Source: Acanthamoeba castellanii str. Neff
Taxonomy: Eukaryota; Discosea; Longamoebia; Acanthamoebidae
NCBI RefSeq assembly: GCF_000313135.1
Contig: NW_004457643.1
Coordinates: 30,190-94,189 of the forward strand
Reading direction: 5' to 3'
DNA length: 64,000 nucleotides
Of this stretch, positions 42,228 to 54,013 are shown piece after piece (within the stretch, counting starts at the first letter, position 1; the number at the start of each line of letters is the position of its first letter). Both the position numbers and the translations under genes were made by a program. The notes beneath the pieces were generated by a model that made no database searches, was not told where the DNA came from, and worked only from the letters and a program-made list of their open reading frames with translations.

Positions 42228-44648
42228 ATGTTGGAGCCACGAGAGGAGCGAATCGTGGATGAGGAGGTGTTGCGCTTCATACTCAGGGCCGATCCACAAC
42301 GTCTGCGCACTCCAGCTTCGTGCATCGAGCGCATCTCTGCCGATTCCGCCACCTACTCACACTTCTTCAGCAAATTTCTCGTCACAAACAAGTACTGCAT
42401 GCCCGATTGGATGTTGGATGTTGCGCAGTGCAAGACCCTGAGCGATTCGCGTTCACTCATTCCCAGTCTGGCAGACCGGTCCTTGTTGAGGGTCTTTGCA
42501 CAGATTGGTCCGCGCTGCAGCACTGGACCGTTGACGCCGCACCCCACGAAACGCAGAGGCAGATCAACTTCCACCACTTCAAGGTGCGTTGGCCAGCCCG
42601 TCTCCTCAGCCGGCAGCGTCGGCACCATGAGCATTCCCCACTGGCCGATCAGTCTCACCGCTGGCCGGTCGCTACGTAGGAAAGCTTTGGGAATGCACAG
42701 CTCAACGTGGCCGAGTGCGGTGTGCGCGACTTCTCAGATCAGCGACGTCGGCAGATGACGATGAGCGAGTACATCGACTACTGGTGCCGCCACCGAGCTA
42801 TGCGCGCAGACGAGGGCAAGGTACACCTCCATATATCACCACCCAAGCACCGCCGAGTCGCTCCGTATTCTCATCGACGCATCTGACAAACAGACGGAGG
42901 CGGGGTTGTCCCCCGCGGAAATCGAAGAGGCGAAGGCCATTCTCTACAACAAAGGTACCGACCGCACCCCACCACCGCGCCATGAGATGCTTACGCCCGC
43001 GCTCGTGTGTTGTGCACACCTGTTCGCTCAGACTGGCACTATGTCAAGCAGAACCCGGGAAAGATAGCCTACACGCTGCCGCTCATCTTCTCAGACGATT
43101 GGATGAACCTCCACTGGGACTCTCGGTACCTGCTAGTGCTGATTGACTTCACACATACCGCATGAGCCGGCATGTTTGCACCTGAGGTGCCAACGGCGTG
43201 GCTGGGCGCATTGTGCAGGACGGACATTGACGACGACTACCGGTTCGTGTACATGGGTCCCAAGGGTAGCTGGACGCCACTACACTCAGGTGCCTGTCCC
43301 ATCATCGTCAGCCGTGGCGGGTGGACATCGTTTCTTTGGTGCTTGCACTCACCCCCACGGCACCTGGTCACTCTCCACTGTGTCTGCGCAGATGTGTTTG
43401 GGTCGTACAGTTGGAGTGCAAACGTGTGCGGAAGGAAGCGGTGGGTGTTCTTTCCACCCGAGCAAGGCCCCCTGCTCAAGGTAGCCCCCCACATAACACA
43501 CGAACCAGATCGCGCGGCACACGCCAGACTCACTCACGCACTCATTCCTCGCCCGCCAGGACAAGTTCGGCAACCTCATGTACGACATCGAAGAAGATCA
43601 GAAGGTATCGGCATCTGCATCAGCGGCCCGCGGGGTTCGTTATCGCGATGTCGCGTGAATGACTGTATACACCTCTGTACAGGAGGCGGGGAGGTTTCCC
43701 CATTTCCAGCAGGCCCGTCCCATCTCTTGCGTCCAGGAGGCCGGCGAGACGATCTTTGTCCCCAGGTACGAAGCACTGTTGTACAACAGCCCACACTCGC
43801 GGTCGCTCGTCGCTCACCTCAATTCTTGGTCGGTCCAGCGGCTGGTTTCATCAAGTGTGGAACGAAGAGGGTAACGTGTAACTGCTTCTGCTACCGCTCG
43901 TTCGTTGGTTCATCTCCGACCTGACGCTAACCCAACGCACTGTTACTCTGTGCACACACACACACACACACACACAGATACGATATCGATCAACCACAAC
44001 TGGGCCAACGCTTGCAATGTCGACTTGTTGTGGGCCACCCTCGCGAAGGACTTCCACGCGGTGCAGAAGGAGTTGGATGACTGCAAAGACACGGAAGGTG
44101 CGCTTCATTCTTCTCCTCTGGTCAATTCATGGCCCTACCCAACGCCCCACAAACCGCGCACGCGTTGTGTACACACAACAGGGTGGGACGAACAGTGCCA
44201 GCTGATGCTTCGCACACTCTCGGGGTGGAACCTCGTCGACTTTGCGCGATTCGTCGCGCATCTTGCTCGCGTGCACCTGGCCTTGCTCGATGGCTGTGAC
44301 CCGTATGCTCTTCTCTTCTGATGGTGGAAGTGGTGGAAGTGGTGGCTTGATGTGTTGTCCTTCTGCCCTCGCTGAACTCACCCTCGACCGCCACACAGCG
44401 CCAAACGAAAAGGTGGCGACGACGACGAAGAGAGCCACTCGAGGGCGAAGAGCAGGCTTCTGCTGGCGCTCTTCAGTCTGGGCCGGCTCGCGCGGGTGGC
44501 AGAGGATCTGCTCCGCTACGAGGCCGTCGCGCGCCAGGTCAGCGGCGATGACGGTGAGCTGCGCTTCGAAGCCGCCACTTTCGCCCGCCTGGTGGCGGAC
44601 ATTCCCCGCATCATCACGGCCGAAGTGGCCGAGCCAGGTCGACCATGA
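42228..44648 (+). CDS. JMJD4: JmjC domain lysyl hydroxylase JMJD4
   Basis: The known JMJD4 enzyme hydroxylates a lysine of release factor eRF1 using Fe(II) and 2-oxoglutarate. Splicing gives YSHFFSKFLVTNKPVLVEGL (exon 1 ends 42391, exon 2 begins 42475), TDWSALQHWTVD, NVAECGVRDFSDQRR and MTMSEYIDYWCRHR. Next are HYVKQNPGKIAYTLPLIFSD, DWMNLHWD and the JmjC core FVYMGPKGSWTPLHSDVFGS, YSWSANVCGRKRWVFFPPE (His and Asp iron ligands in HSD). The core then continues with GETIFVPGWFHQVWNEEDT and SINHNWANACNVDLLW (distal His). Roughly 12 exons; one intron ends in a CA repeat touching the acceptor. The C-terminal exon adds a helical extension ending in ITAEVAEPGRP. Confidence 0.92.
43953..43977. repeat. 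(CA)n repeat abutting a 3' splice site in JMJD4
   Basis: About 12 CA units end directly in the acceptor CAG at 43977. The next exon begins ATACGATATCGATC (DTISINHNW). Confidence 0.9.
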
Positions 44649-44744
44649 CGTGTTGGACCACGTCTTCCCTAATTTTTGTTGTACTTTTTCGTTTTTCTTT
44701 GTTTTTTGGCTTCCTCTTCGCACTTTTCACTCCCAAACGCAAAC

Positions 44745-44870
44745 ATGGCACGCGATGTGGTGGATGAACTGCTGACGGGCTATCCGACAGTGTTCTACTT
44801 CATCGTCTCCGTGTTCTGCTTCCACCTGGCCGCTCTGGTACACGCCGCAAGCATCATCGCCATCAATTAA
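44745..44870 (+). CDS. Tiny single-pass membrane protein (41 residues)
   Basis: An intronless frame from ATG 44745 to TAA 44868-44870, with AAACATGGCA start context. It encodes MARDVVDELLTGYPTVFYFI...SVFCFHLAALVHAASIIAIN, with one hydrophobic helix and a short acidic start. It lies 97 bp after JMJD4 on the same strand. No family is recognised. It resembles the tiny membrane protein at 41905-42125 only in being small with one helix. Confidence 0.5.
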   Translation: MARDVVDELLTGYPTVFYFIVSVFCFHLAALVHAASIIAIN

Positions 44871-45167
44871 TATGCAGAGATTAATCCGGTGCGGCTTGAT
44901 GGCTCAGGTTTATTGGATGTACACCATGTTCTCGGAGCCAGCCACAGCGACGACCCAAAAGCGTGTCCCACGAAAGCGGTATGACGACAAGGGCCACTGA
45001 ACACAACCCGACGGATCATCATCTTGTACATAGTTCTATGTCTCTGTCTCAAGAGCGTTTTGCTTCACGCATGCGATCTCTGTGTGTGTCGTGTCGTGTG
45101 CGTGATCTCTCTCTCTCTCTCTCTATGGGTGTGTCGTGTCGTGTGCCCCTGCGCAAGTAGTGGGCGC

Positions 45168-47382
45168 TTAGCGTTGAATGCGTTGGTTCAGTTTGAGGAG
45201 CTGTACAGGCAGCCCGCGATTGCTGAATCGGTGGAGGACGGTCCACGTCGTGTCCTTCATGCACCGCTGGAAGTCCTTGTACCCGTTCACCACCACGACC
45301 TCCGTCAGATCGGGCCGCCGCACGAGCATGCGCTCGAACCGCCGGAACAGGGCCGGCAGCGACTGGCCCCGCGGCAGCAGCCGGACGCCGTAGGGCGGGT
45401 TCGTCACCACCACCGCACCGCGCGGCACCCTCGGTTCCACCTTCATCGTCACAGCACACGACTGTCAGCTTGATGGCTTGGTAACTTTGGTGGTGTTGGT
45501 GAAAGCGGTGTGTGCGATGGCGTGATGGTGTACCTCATCAAAGTCGCCTTCGACGAAGGAGTAGGAGGCGGGGTCGTAGCCGCCCAGCAGCGCGTTGTGC
45601 TCGGCGGAGCGAATGCACTTGGCGTCGATGTCCGACCCCAGGGCGATGAGTCCTCGGGCCTTCATCGCCTGGGCCAGCGCGTCCTCGGGCTGTGTGGTGC
45701 CGGTATCACGTCGTCGTAAACAGTGTGTCGTGTGTGTGTCATTGTCATGTGTCGTGTGTCGTGTGTTGTGTGTCGTGTGTGCGGTGTGATACGGGAGAGT
45801 AGAGGAAAGGCGCACTGCCGAGAAGAGGCGGGCGACGTAGGACTGGTAGGGCGAGGAGGCATGGCTCCGCCACAGCTCAAACGCAAACTTGCGGGCGGGG
45901 AGCTGCGCCGGCCTGTGCGAATGCAATGATTCACCGAGCGCCTGCGCCGAGCTGGTCAGGACAGGCGAAGGTGCGCGAAAAAGTCATGAACCCTCGTGTG
46001 TGTGTGTACCTCAAGCAGGATGGTGCCGCTTCCGGCAAAGGGATCCCAGAGCACCTTGGGCGTGTGCTCCTCCAGCAGGCGCTCACGTGTCCAGCCGGCA
46101 GCGCGGAGGCTGGCAAGAAGGCGGGCGGACGGAGGTGTGTTACAAGAGGAACGGTGCACGAGCAGAGTGAGTGAGTGTGTACCAGGCGGCGGCTATCGTT
46201 TCTCGCAGCGGGGCGTCGGACACGTGCTGGCGGATGCCTCTTCGGTGGAGAAGCACGCCCGAGGCATCCACGCTCACCTTCACAGCAGCCCAGGGCAGCG
46301 GGTGAATGAATGGGCGCGGCCGCAAGGGCACCGAATGGAGTGGTGGAGTTGGGGGGCCAAGGCCCGAACGCGTTGCTCAACGCCAACTTACGTACCTCTA
46401 CGCGGTCGTTGGCTATGCGCACGAAGAAGCGAGAGGCCAGCGCGTTGGAGTGGGCCTGCTCCTCGTCATACGGGTCTTGGACGTCATCATGTGTAGGTGG
46501 GGCCATCGGCGGGAGTTCGTCATCGTCGTCGTCGTTGTCCTCCGGCTGTGCTTCCAACCCGTAGAGCTCCTTCAGCCGATTCTCCACGCGCTCCTGTTTC
46601 CACGAAACGAGGCGCTCGCTCAGCACCGAGAATGCAGGCACGTCACCTGACATACACCCGGCACCTTTACAGCGCCACTGCAGCCCACGGACAAGCCCGA
46701 GCAGAGGCATTGTGTGGTGTGTGTGTGTGTGTGTGTGTGTGAGGAGAAGGAGGAAGAAGATGGTGATGATGACGAAGAGAGTGCAGGAGCGAAGCGTGCC
46801 TGTGGTAGAGCATCGATTTCCTGCACGTAACCTGGACGAGAGGGAGCACCACGTCCTCTGGAGCCTGGGCGCCTCTGTCTATTGGCGGCAGGTAGTCCTC
46901 CCACGGGAGTCTTGCGCCAAGCACATGTTGATGTCAGCCGCCAGGCGCCCGATGAAGCGTGAGGAAGAGGAGGTGGGTACTTCTTGAGCTGTGAAGCAAA
47001 CTGCTTGAAGTTCTTCGACACGAATGGAGCCGCGTGCAGCCGCACCCGCAGCGATTCGGCCAACCTTGAGCAGAGCACAAACGATGGTTGCATGCATTAG
47101 TTGATTTGTTTGAATTTGCGAGTGAATATGATGGCTGGAGGTTGCCTGCCTGGACTTCCAAGCGATGGTCCACATCTCCTCGTTGGTGACCATGCCCTCC
47201 ACTCCGCCGTCGTGAGGATGCCAATTGACGCTGTGCTTGCCCGTACGCAGGCCCGGCAGGCTGCGCAGTTCATTGATGAGCAGTCCCTCCAATCCAGGCG
47301 TCACGCCCACGAACAGCTTGCGCCAGCTGCCACCACCGGCTACATTCGCTGCACCCCTAATCTTTTGCCCCGTCCCCTTCAT
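45168..47382 (-). CDS. THUMP-domain RNA guanine-N2 methyltransferase (RlmL/TRM14 type)
   Basis: Members methylate N2 of guanine in rRNA or tRNA. ATG 47382 starts MKGTGQKIRGAANVAG, then LFVGVTPGLEGLLINELRSL, a usual opening of THUMP/RlmL-like proteins, and THUMP segments (MVTNEEMWTIAWKSR, ESLRVRLHAAPFVSKNFKQF). Then SVDASGVLLHRRGIRQHVSD (RGYR-type motif), SAPLRETIAAA, VLWDPFAGSGTILLEA (SAM motif I, DPFAGSGT) and ALGSDIDAKCIRSAEHNALL (motif II). GAVVVTNPPYGVRLLP carries the N-P-P-Y catalytic motif. It ends in LPVQLLKLNQRIQR. About eight exons; introns hold GT/CA runs. The exact target RNA is not known. Confidence 0.86.
46717..46742. repeat. (GT)n repeat in a THUMP methyltransferase intron
   Basis: About 12 GT units (CA on the coding strand) in the intron near the middle of the gene, next to GAAGAA-rich sequence. 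Confidence 0.85.
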
Positions 47383-47575
47383 CTTGAGCTTCAATCTTGC
47401 AGGCGTTGGCGATTTCCCGCCATTTCTTTTATAAGGAAATTGATTTTTTTTTCATTTTTATTTATGTTCTTCATAAACAAGATCGCACCAACAGCCACAG
47501 GTGCGTCCACGCCCACTTCTGTTGCTCGAGTGTTGTCCTCACTCGAGTGGGTGTTGGTGGGATTCAGTTACGACC

Positions 47576-49108
47576 ATGGAGACGAGTGTTGTGTCACGTG
47601 AAGAGGACGGAGTGACTGTGGAGCTGGTGTGGCGCGGTCCGGCGTGGCTCGGCGAGGGGCCACTCTGGCACCCTACCGAGGGCGCCCTCTACTATGTACG
47701 TTGGTTTCCTGCGCCTCATGTGAGCTGTTGTAATCTCGTCTCAATCTCAACAAAGATGAGATTATTTTCGTTGCTCTACTTGCCTCGCGCCGGCCATTCC
47801 GGAGCCACACACGCGCAGCCCTTGCCGACACGTACGGCTAACACTCGAGTGCGATGCTCCAGTTGGACTGCATCAGGCCAGAGCTGCACAGGCTCGACGT
47901 GGAGACGGGCGAGCACAAGAGCTGGATGATGCCGGCCCTCATCGGCAGCATTGCGCCGCGCGCCAAGGGTGGCCTGATTGCCGCTCTCGGCAAGGGCCGT
48001 GCCGCGATCACCTTCGACGACAAGTGGGAGATCAACATCGCCATGGAGCAGGACATCCTCGGCAACATCGACCTCAGGTCCCAGCCTCTGCCCACTCGCA
48101 CCAGATAGTGTCAAGCCAAACTCAACACTTCTACTACTACTCGACGCTCAAACAGGCTCAACGACGGCAAGTGCGATCGTCAGGGCAGGTTCTGGGTCGG
48201 GACTGTGGCCGCCGATTTCGACCAGCCCGATGGCTCCCTCTACCGCCTCGACCTCGACGGGTCCGTGCATGAGATGGAGCAGAAGATCAAGGTCTCCAAC
48301 GGTACGTGGGTTCGATGGCGCTCTCGGTGGACAAAAAAAAGAAAAAAAAAGCGCTCATTTGGCCACCGCGCCATCGAGCTGCCCAGGTCTTGCGTGGTCG
48401 CTGGACAACAAGACGATGTACTACACCGATTCGCCCAACCGCGAGATCTACACCTATGACTTCGACGAGAAGACGGGCAACATCTCGAACAGAAAGTGCG
48501 CGCGCTGTTTCCTTCCTCCTCGTGCGAAACCAACCTGACAGGTGCCTTTCCTATGTGTTCCAGGGTGTTTGCCACCATTGCTCAGGACGCCGGTGTGCCC
48601 GACGGCTTGACCATCGACAGGTGAGCAACTACCCACTGATCGGCTCACATTTCCCATCCACTCACTCAGGGCTTGCGTGGTGCGTGTGTGTGTTTGTTGT
48701 GTGTCGTCAGCGAGGGTAACATCTGGTCGGCTCACTGGGACGGCTACAGGTATGACAGCCTCCTCACATGCACCAAGCAGCTCTTCCACAACTCACCCTT
48801 CGTTGCATGAACAGGGTTACCAAGTACAGGCCCGATGGCTCGGTTGACAGGGTGATCAAGATGCCCGCTCAGGTACGCATGTGAAGGCAGTGATGGCCGC
48901 TGTTCGCCATCAAGGTACCCGATTTTCTCACACACGTTTGGTGCGCACCGAACAGAGGCCCACGTCGTGCATGTTCGGCGGCAAGAACCTCGATGTGCTC
49001 TACGTCACGTCCGCCTCGCGCGACATTGGCGAGACCGAGTCGCTCAAGGGCGAGCTGGACGGCGCCCTCTTCGCCAAGGGCTTGCCCGAGACCGCCTTCC
49101 TCGGCTAA
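47576..49108 (+). CDS. SMP-30/gluconolactonase/regucalcin-family protein
   Basis: Family members are six-bladed beta-propeller lactonases. About nine small exons join to give LVWRGPAWLGEGPLWHPTEG (metal-ligand Glu in GEGP), YYLDCIRPELHRLDVETGEH, IAPRAKGGLIAALGKGR, NDGKCDRQGRFWVGTVAADF (Asn-Asp metal site), GSLYRLDLDGSVH and SNGLAWSLDNKTMYYTDSPN. Then PDGLTIDSEGNIWSAHWDG (Asp and Glu of the second metal area) and SCMFGGKNLDVLYVTSASRD. The length of about 305 residues is usual. This class hydrolyses gluconolactone or related sugar lactones in the cytosol; the substrate is not evident from sequence. Divergent from the THUMP methyltransferase by 193 bp. Confidence 0.9.
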
Positions 49109-49494
49109 AACCCCCTCCGACTGCACCCATTCTCCATCTGCGAACTGGCCGGAAGCTTAGGTAAAGGTAACGAGACGTGACACAACGTGATGTTGAGTGG
49201 TTGCATGGTATCAAAACGTGCGGGCCAGTAGTAGAGAGAACTTTCTCTCGCCGGATTTCCCCCACCGCGACTGAAGTGTCGCTCGACCTTCAGCCCCGTG
49301 CTCTCTTTACTCCGGAGTGCCCGACAGCGTTTTACTAGTTTTTTTTTTGACAGTCTGTTTGAAGGGGCCACAGACAGCGACTCTGGCGTCACCACCACTC
49401 CTTCGATTCTATCGCCCATTTTGCCATCGATCAATTTCGAGATACTCTGATCGATAGTCGCAAGCTTTCTCCCTTCTCCATCTTCGCCCCCTTC
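49109..49494. promoter_or_regulatory. Intergenic/promoter region upstream of the PQ-loop gene
   Basis: 386 bp with no gene. It has a T run at about 49339-49350 and no recognised motif. It is likely the 3' end of the SMP-30-like gene and the promoter of the PQ-loop gene, both on the plus strand. Confidence 0.4.
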
Positions 49495-51122
49495 ATGCCA
49501 GAGCCATCATGCTTCTCCGAACCTGGAGTCTTTGATGTGAGCCTTGGGCTGTTCCTGTGCGTGGGCACCCTCATCTCCTTCCTTCCCCAGGTACTCCCCC
49601 ACCCCTGCCTGTTCGCCTCCCGGGCTACACTCTATTTTCTTTTTCGAATTTTATTTTTCGGGTCATGAAATCAATGTTTCCTCTAAAATTATTTATCATT
49701 TTATTTTAATAATCATAATTAATTAAATCGTCTCAAGTGAGCACGTGAGCGGGTCACCCGAGCAGTGCGCCAGTATGAGCAGGTGTTCGCTAAATAGGCA
49801 AATGCTGTGTGTTGACGCTTGGCTCTTTGTCCTGTGCGTGCGTGCGCGTGTGCTACGTCAGCACTACTCGCTGTTGCGCCGGCGGTCGCATCTGGGCATC
49901 AGCTTCTTGTGGCTGTGGATCAATAATTTTGGCAACTTTTGCAACACCTTCAGCGACGTCCTGGACCAGTGGTCCAAGATCGAGTGCTGCTCGCAGCTTG
50001 TACGTGACGTCCTCCCTCGCCGTAGGCCTGCCCTTTCCCATCGCTCGCACACTGCTCACATTTGGCTTGCCGCTGTGTGAACACGCACGCACGACACAGG
50101 GTCCTTGGCAGTGTACAGAAGTGCTGCTCGTGTTTTTGCAACTGGGGATCAACTGGGCGTGTATATTCCTTGTGTACGTTGTGCTTTCCCTTCCATCACT
50201 CCATGCAGCTGTTGCTATCGGATTGGCCCTGACGATCATCGTCGGCGTTCCATGCTGGATTGCAGATTTATTCTGGCCCTCGTCTTCTTCGACTACGATG
50301 GCACAACGCAGTCCTATAACCAACGGCTAACCGCCTGGTTGGGCTTCGTATTCTACGTCGCCCTGGTCGGCTTTGGGTATGCAACCCATTGACCAGCACG
50401 CTCACCGATCCCTCCTTCCAAACTTACTTCCTCACTCGTATAGTATGGGGACGGCGTTCGTGTTCGTGCTGCTCATGGACCCGCACTCCGGCCCGGCGCA
50501 AACCTATGCCAACACGCTCGGCATCGTGTCGGCCATTGTGCCCGTCTTCGTTTGGACGCCGCAACTCTACACGACCTACAAGCTCAAGGGTCCGGGCTCG
50601 CTGAGCTTGACCATGCAGGTCATCCAAACGCCCGGTTCCTTCATCCAGGCGTTCTTCCAGGTTTAACGCGTTTCCACCTTCACCTCAACTTTGCTTATTG
50701 CTGGCCCCTTTGATGTATTGCACTGGCATCTGTGGACCCTACGCTCACCTCTCTCGTCGTGTCTCTGTAGATCTGGAGCGGTGAGTGGTTGGTGGGCATG
50801 ACTGCCGCCATCTCGGGCTTCGAGCAGTTGTTGCTGGTGCTCATGTGCACGTACTTCATGGGCATGTACGACTACCTGTCCACTGTACAATATCGTAGGC
50901 GCTTAGTCGCTGGCTCACCTTCAACGTTGGGTGGTGTCGGCCCACTGCAGGGATTGGTGGCGAGCGCGGAAGGCGAAGAAGGAAGGCGGTGCCGGCGAGC
51001 CGCTTCTCGGTAACAATGGAGAGGTGGGCAAGGGACTCACCATCAACGAAACGAAGGAGGAGAAGCACGACTTCGAGAGGGCCAAGGTGATCGAGGAGGT
51101 CGATCAGGATGCGCCCTTCTGA
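49495..51122 (+). CDS. PQ-loop (MtN3-like) multi-pass membrane protein
   Basis: PQ-loop proteins carry sugars or amino acids across organelle membranes, often lysosomal. ATG 49495 gives DVSLGLFLCVGTLISFLPQ, with a PQ motif at the exon end. A long AT-rich intron (about 49591-49860) follows, then HYSLLRRRSHLGISFLWLWI and more TM helices. The second PQ loop is SAIVPVFVWTPQLYTTYKLK (WTPQ). Next are LSLTMQVIQTPGSFIQAFFQ and GFEQLLLVLMCTYFMGMYD. The cytosolic tail contains WRARKAKKE, GEPLLGNNG and acidic residues to APF. The last splice junction (about 50895-50950) could not be closed in phase with a normal donor, so the end could instead be at 51013. Confidence 0.77.
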
Positions 51123-51283
51123 GTGTGGCGGCAAAGAGAAAAGAGAAAAGAAAACAATCAGTTTCAAACACAGAGATCTCCCGCGCATACTAATCGCGAG
51201 GACACGATTGCGCGCTGCTGAGCACATTGGACCCTGCGGCATTTGATAGAGGTTGAAAGCCGTGCGCGTAGAAGAACTCCGTC

Positions 51284-51611
51284 ATGTCTGCAGCTGGCAA
51301 ACCCATCGTTCGCCAAGGCGGATCGCGGCCCATCTTTCTCAGCTATGTTTGGGGCCTGGGCTGCGCCTTCCTTGGTGGCACGTTCGTCAATCGAGTGATG
51401 CAACCCGAGAAGGTAACTTGTGCCCGCCTTAAAAAGATCATGCACTCACCAAGATGGCCAGCATCTCGGGCTCTACTCAATGCGCTAACCACTTCCCTTG
51501 CCGCAGATGCCACGATATGCGCATCTTTTTGGAGGTGAACCCAAGAGCACTCAAACGGAGGAAGCCGCTGCACCCACCCAAGATGGCACAGCGCCCACAT
51601 CAAGCTCATAA
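51284..51611 (+). CDS. Small single-pass membrane protein (77 residues), unknown
   Basis: Exons are 51284-51412 and 51507-51611. The product starts MSAAGKPIVRQGGSRPIF and has one hydrophobic segment (LSYVWGLGCAFLGGTFV). It continues NRVMQPEKMPRYAHLFGGEP and ends in an Ala/Thr/Ser-rich tail (APTQDGTAPTSSS). The size, one helix and a PRYAHLFGGE patch suggest a small mitochondrial or ER inner-membrane subunit, but I do not recognise it. It is followed by an AT-rich stretch with AATAAA-like signals. Confidence 0.65.
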
Positions 51612-51783
51612 AAATACAATAAAATAAATAAAAATTGAATTAAAAATCCGTGTCTTTTAGGCGATTTTCCAGACTAAATGCCCGACAGAAGCAGGCAAGC
51701 AGCAACTTCAGATTTCGCCCGCAGCAGGCAAGAAGCTTCTCCCATTCTTTGCGTGCATCCTACTCACCACCGCACCGCCAACG

Positions 51784-52854
51784 ATGCAAGGGCCTCCTTC
51801 AACCGATGGATACGCGCCTGCCATGTACGCCTATGGCGCTAGCAAGCAGCCCACCAATCCAGGCGGGGCTGTGATGCACGAAATCGCCTACGAATCATAC
51901 CCCTTCCCTGCTGGCCAAGCGCCTCCTTCCTCTCCGCCTCCCATCAACAGCAGCGCGGTGCCCATCGTGTCAGCTCAGGCGGCGCACGAGGCCAGGCAGG
52001 TCGATCTGGTCAAGTGGTTGCGAGGCGGATGGTCGATGTACTGCGAGAACTGGAAGTACTTCTCGGGCTTCCAGTTCATCGTGTTCTTCATCAACTTCCT
52101 GCTCCCGCTCACCTACTTCATCATGACGGCACCGCATGGCGACTTCCACACGATGGACAACACGCCCAGGCCCGACCCCCACGCAGGCGACCCCACCTTC
52201 GCGCCCGAGGAGTACCGCGAGCCGCCCATGGATGCCGCCCAGCACCTGTCGCTCCTCTCCCTCCTCACGTGGCCGCTCTACCTGGGCCACCTCTTCGTCG
52301 GCCTGGCCCTCCTCAGGGCCAAGGTCTACGGCGTGGGCTACAACACGCTCGACGACGATGGTGAAGAACGCCACAACATCGACAGCTTCGAGACCGACGA
52401 GGCCCGGGTGCGACCCCACGACTTCCTCAGCGGCTACTTCCTCTACTTCCCGCTGCTGGCCATCTCGTTCGTGCACGGCCTGCTGGTGGCGCTGGGCCTC
52501 GTGTGCCTTATCTTGCCCGGCCTCTACCTCATGGTGGTCCTCGCCTTCGTCGAGCTGCTCTACATCGAGTACCATCATGCCTACTCGACGTTCGACCGCT
52601 ACTCGACCGAGCCCCAGCCCTTCTCCTTCTGGCAGGCCTTCACGGTCTCGGTCGAGCGGGTGCACCCCCACTTCCTGCGCGTGGCCGGCTTCCTGCTCAT
52701 CCTGACGGTCGTCTACTACTGCGGCGAGCTGACGATCGTCGGCACCCTCCTCACGGTCCCGTTCACCTCCCTTTGCCTCGTCGTCGCCTTCGAAGACCTC
52801 TTCGGCCTCAGGCAGGACAAGGTCAAGGAGCACGGCTGCGTCTTCTCCTGCTGA
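51784..52854 (+). CDS. Intronless multi-pass membrane protein, unknown
   Basis: A single open frame of 356 residues from ATG 51784. A Pro/Ala/Tyr-rich cytosolic start comes first. Then about five hydrophobic helices: FQFIVFFINFLLPLTYFIM, LLTWPLYLGHLFVGLALL, FLYFPLLAISFVHGLLVALG, LVCLILPGLYLMVVLAFVEL and FLLILTVVYYCGELTIVGTL. A His/Asp/Pro-rich loop joins the first two. The C-terminus is KEHGCVFSC, with two cysteines near the end. The pattern broadly resembles DUF975/glycerophosphodiester-phosphodiesterase membrane-domain type proteins, but I cannot assign a family. It is one of the few long genes here without introns. Confidence 0.68.
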   Translation: MQGPPSTDGYAPAMYAYGASKQPTNPGGAVMHEIAYESYPFPAGQAPPSSPPPINSSAVPIVSAQAAHEARQVDLVKWLRGGWSMYCENWKYFSGFQFIVFFINFLLPLTYFIMTAPHGDFHTMDNTPRPDPHAGDPTFAPEEYREPPMDAAQHLSLLSLLTWPLYLGHLFVGLALLRAKVYGVGYNTLDDDGEERHNIDSFETDEARVRPHDFLSGYFLYFPLLAISFVHGLLVALGLVCLILPGLYLMVVLAFVELLYIEYHHAYSTFDRYSTEPQPFSFWQAFTVSVERVHPHFLRVAGFLLILTVVYYCGELTIVGTLLTVPFTSLCLVVAFEDLFGLRQDKVKEHGCVFSC

Positions 52855-53146
52855 TTGCTGACCGACAACAACGCACACCCACACGACACGCCCGGCCTCG
52901 ACTCGCGCCTGACAACAACCACACAGCCGCGACGACATCGCCTTTTCCCGCCACCATCTTGCCGTTAGCTTTTTCGCCTTAAGACATTGGGCACCTCTTG
53001 TAAGTAAACGATCTGTACATAGCTGCACTGGTCGCGGCTCGCCACTAGGCAGGCTGATGGTCGTCTTGTTGAGCAGATTTTCCCATCGTGTTTTCTTTTC
53101 CTGCTCGCAGGCCGGCATTTTCTTTGGTAAAGACACGATCAAGAAG

Positions 53147-54010
53147 ATGAAGAGAGCCGCCCTGCAGGTTCGTGTCTAAGGTCTGTTCACGCTGTAGGAG
53201 CTACCTTTAACTCCTCCCCTTTTTTTGCAGAGTATTGCCCTTCGTTCTGAGGAGGCTGCGCTGCGCAGTACGATCCCCCCCTCTTTAATTTACGCGCAAT
53301 CGAGGGCAGCGTTGAGCATTGCAATTCGTTGGGACGGATGTGCAGATCCCTTTGTGGCGAAGGCCAGCCGCGGTATCAATAAAGTGATCCTGCTCGGCAA
53401 TGCCGGAGCGGAGCCGAAGATGCGCACGTACAACGACGGTACCGCGTCCGTGACGTACTTCCCGCTGGCCACCAACCAGATCTACACCAACAAGTCCGGC
53501 GAGCGGGTGAACAAGCCTCAGTGGCACAACATCGTCATCTACAACGACAACCTGTCCCAGGTCGCCCAAAAGACCGTCAAGAAGGGGTAACGACACCACC
53601 ACACGACACACACACAATCAGCGGCACACCACGCATACACACGACCACCGCACACGCACACGCACACAATACACTCTTCGGAATCAGAGACGGAATGCAG
53701 CTGGCTGCGGTTGCAAACGTCTTTCTCACTCGCTGAGTGTGGTGCGTGTCGTACCTGGGTGGGGGTGATGATCGATGTGGTGATGTTCGCGTGCATTCGA
53801 AGATCGCTGGTGTACGTGGAGGGAGCGCTGAGCACGAGGACGTACAAGGACGCCACCGGAGCGGAGAAGACCATATGCGAGATCATCCTGCCCAAGTACA
53901 AGGGCGACCTCAACGTACTCTCCAAGAGGGAGGGCCAAGACGAAGAGGCCGGCCACGAAGTGGACCATCACGACCTCGTGGAGGACAAGGAGAACGTCAC
54001 CCTCGCCTGA
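53147..54010 (+). CDS. Mitochondrial single-stranded DNA-binding protein
   Basis: SSB coats single-stranded mitochondrial DNA during replication. Exons are about 53147-53167, 53231-53586 and 53803-54010. The N-terminus (MKRAALQ, then Ser/Arg/Ala/Leu-rich to about residue 45) looks like a mitochondrial presequence. The OB fold follows: GINKVILLGNAGAEPKMRTY, TASVTYFPLATNQIYTNKSG, QWHNIVIYNDNLSQVAQKTV, KKGSLVYVEGALSTRTYKD, CEIILPKYKGDLNVL. An acidic tail ends NVTLA. The middle of exon 2 (about 53271-53320) could hold a further intron. An AATAAA at 54014 follows the stop. Confidence 0.88.
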
Positions 54011-54013
54011 ACA

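Noticed and set aside
50931..51122. Exact 3' splice junction of the PQ-loop gene
   Set aside because: The attractive tail frame (WRARKAKKEG...APF) needs a phase that no nearby GT donor gives; kept as the likely end but not claimed as proven.
51970..53142. 390-residue minus-strand open frame
   Set aside because: It lies antisense to the intronless membrane protein, is Glu/Val/His-rich without a fold, and has no plausible start.
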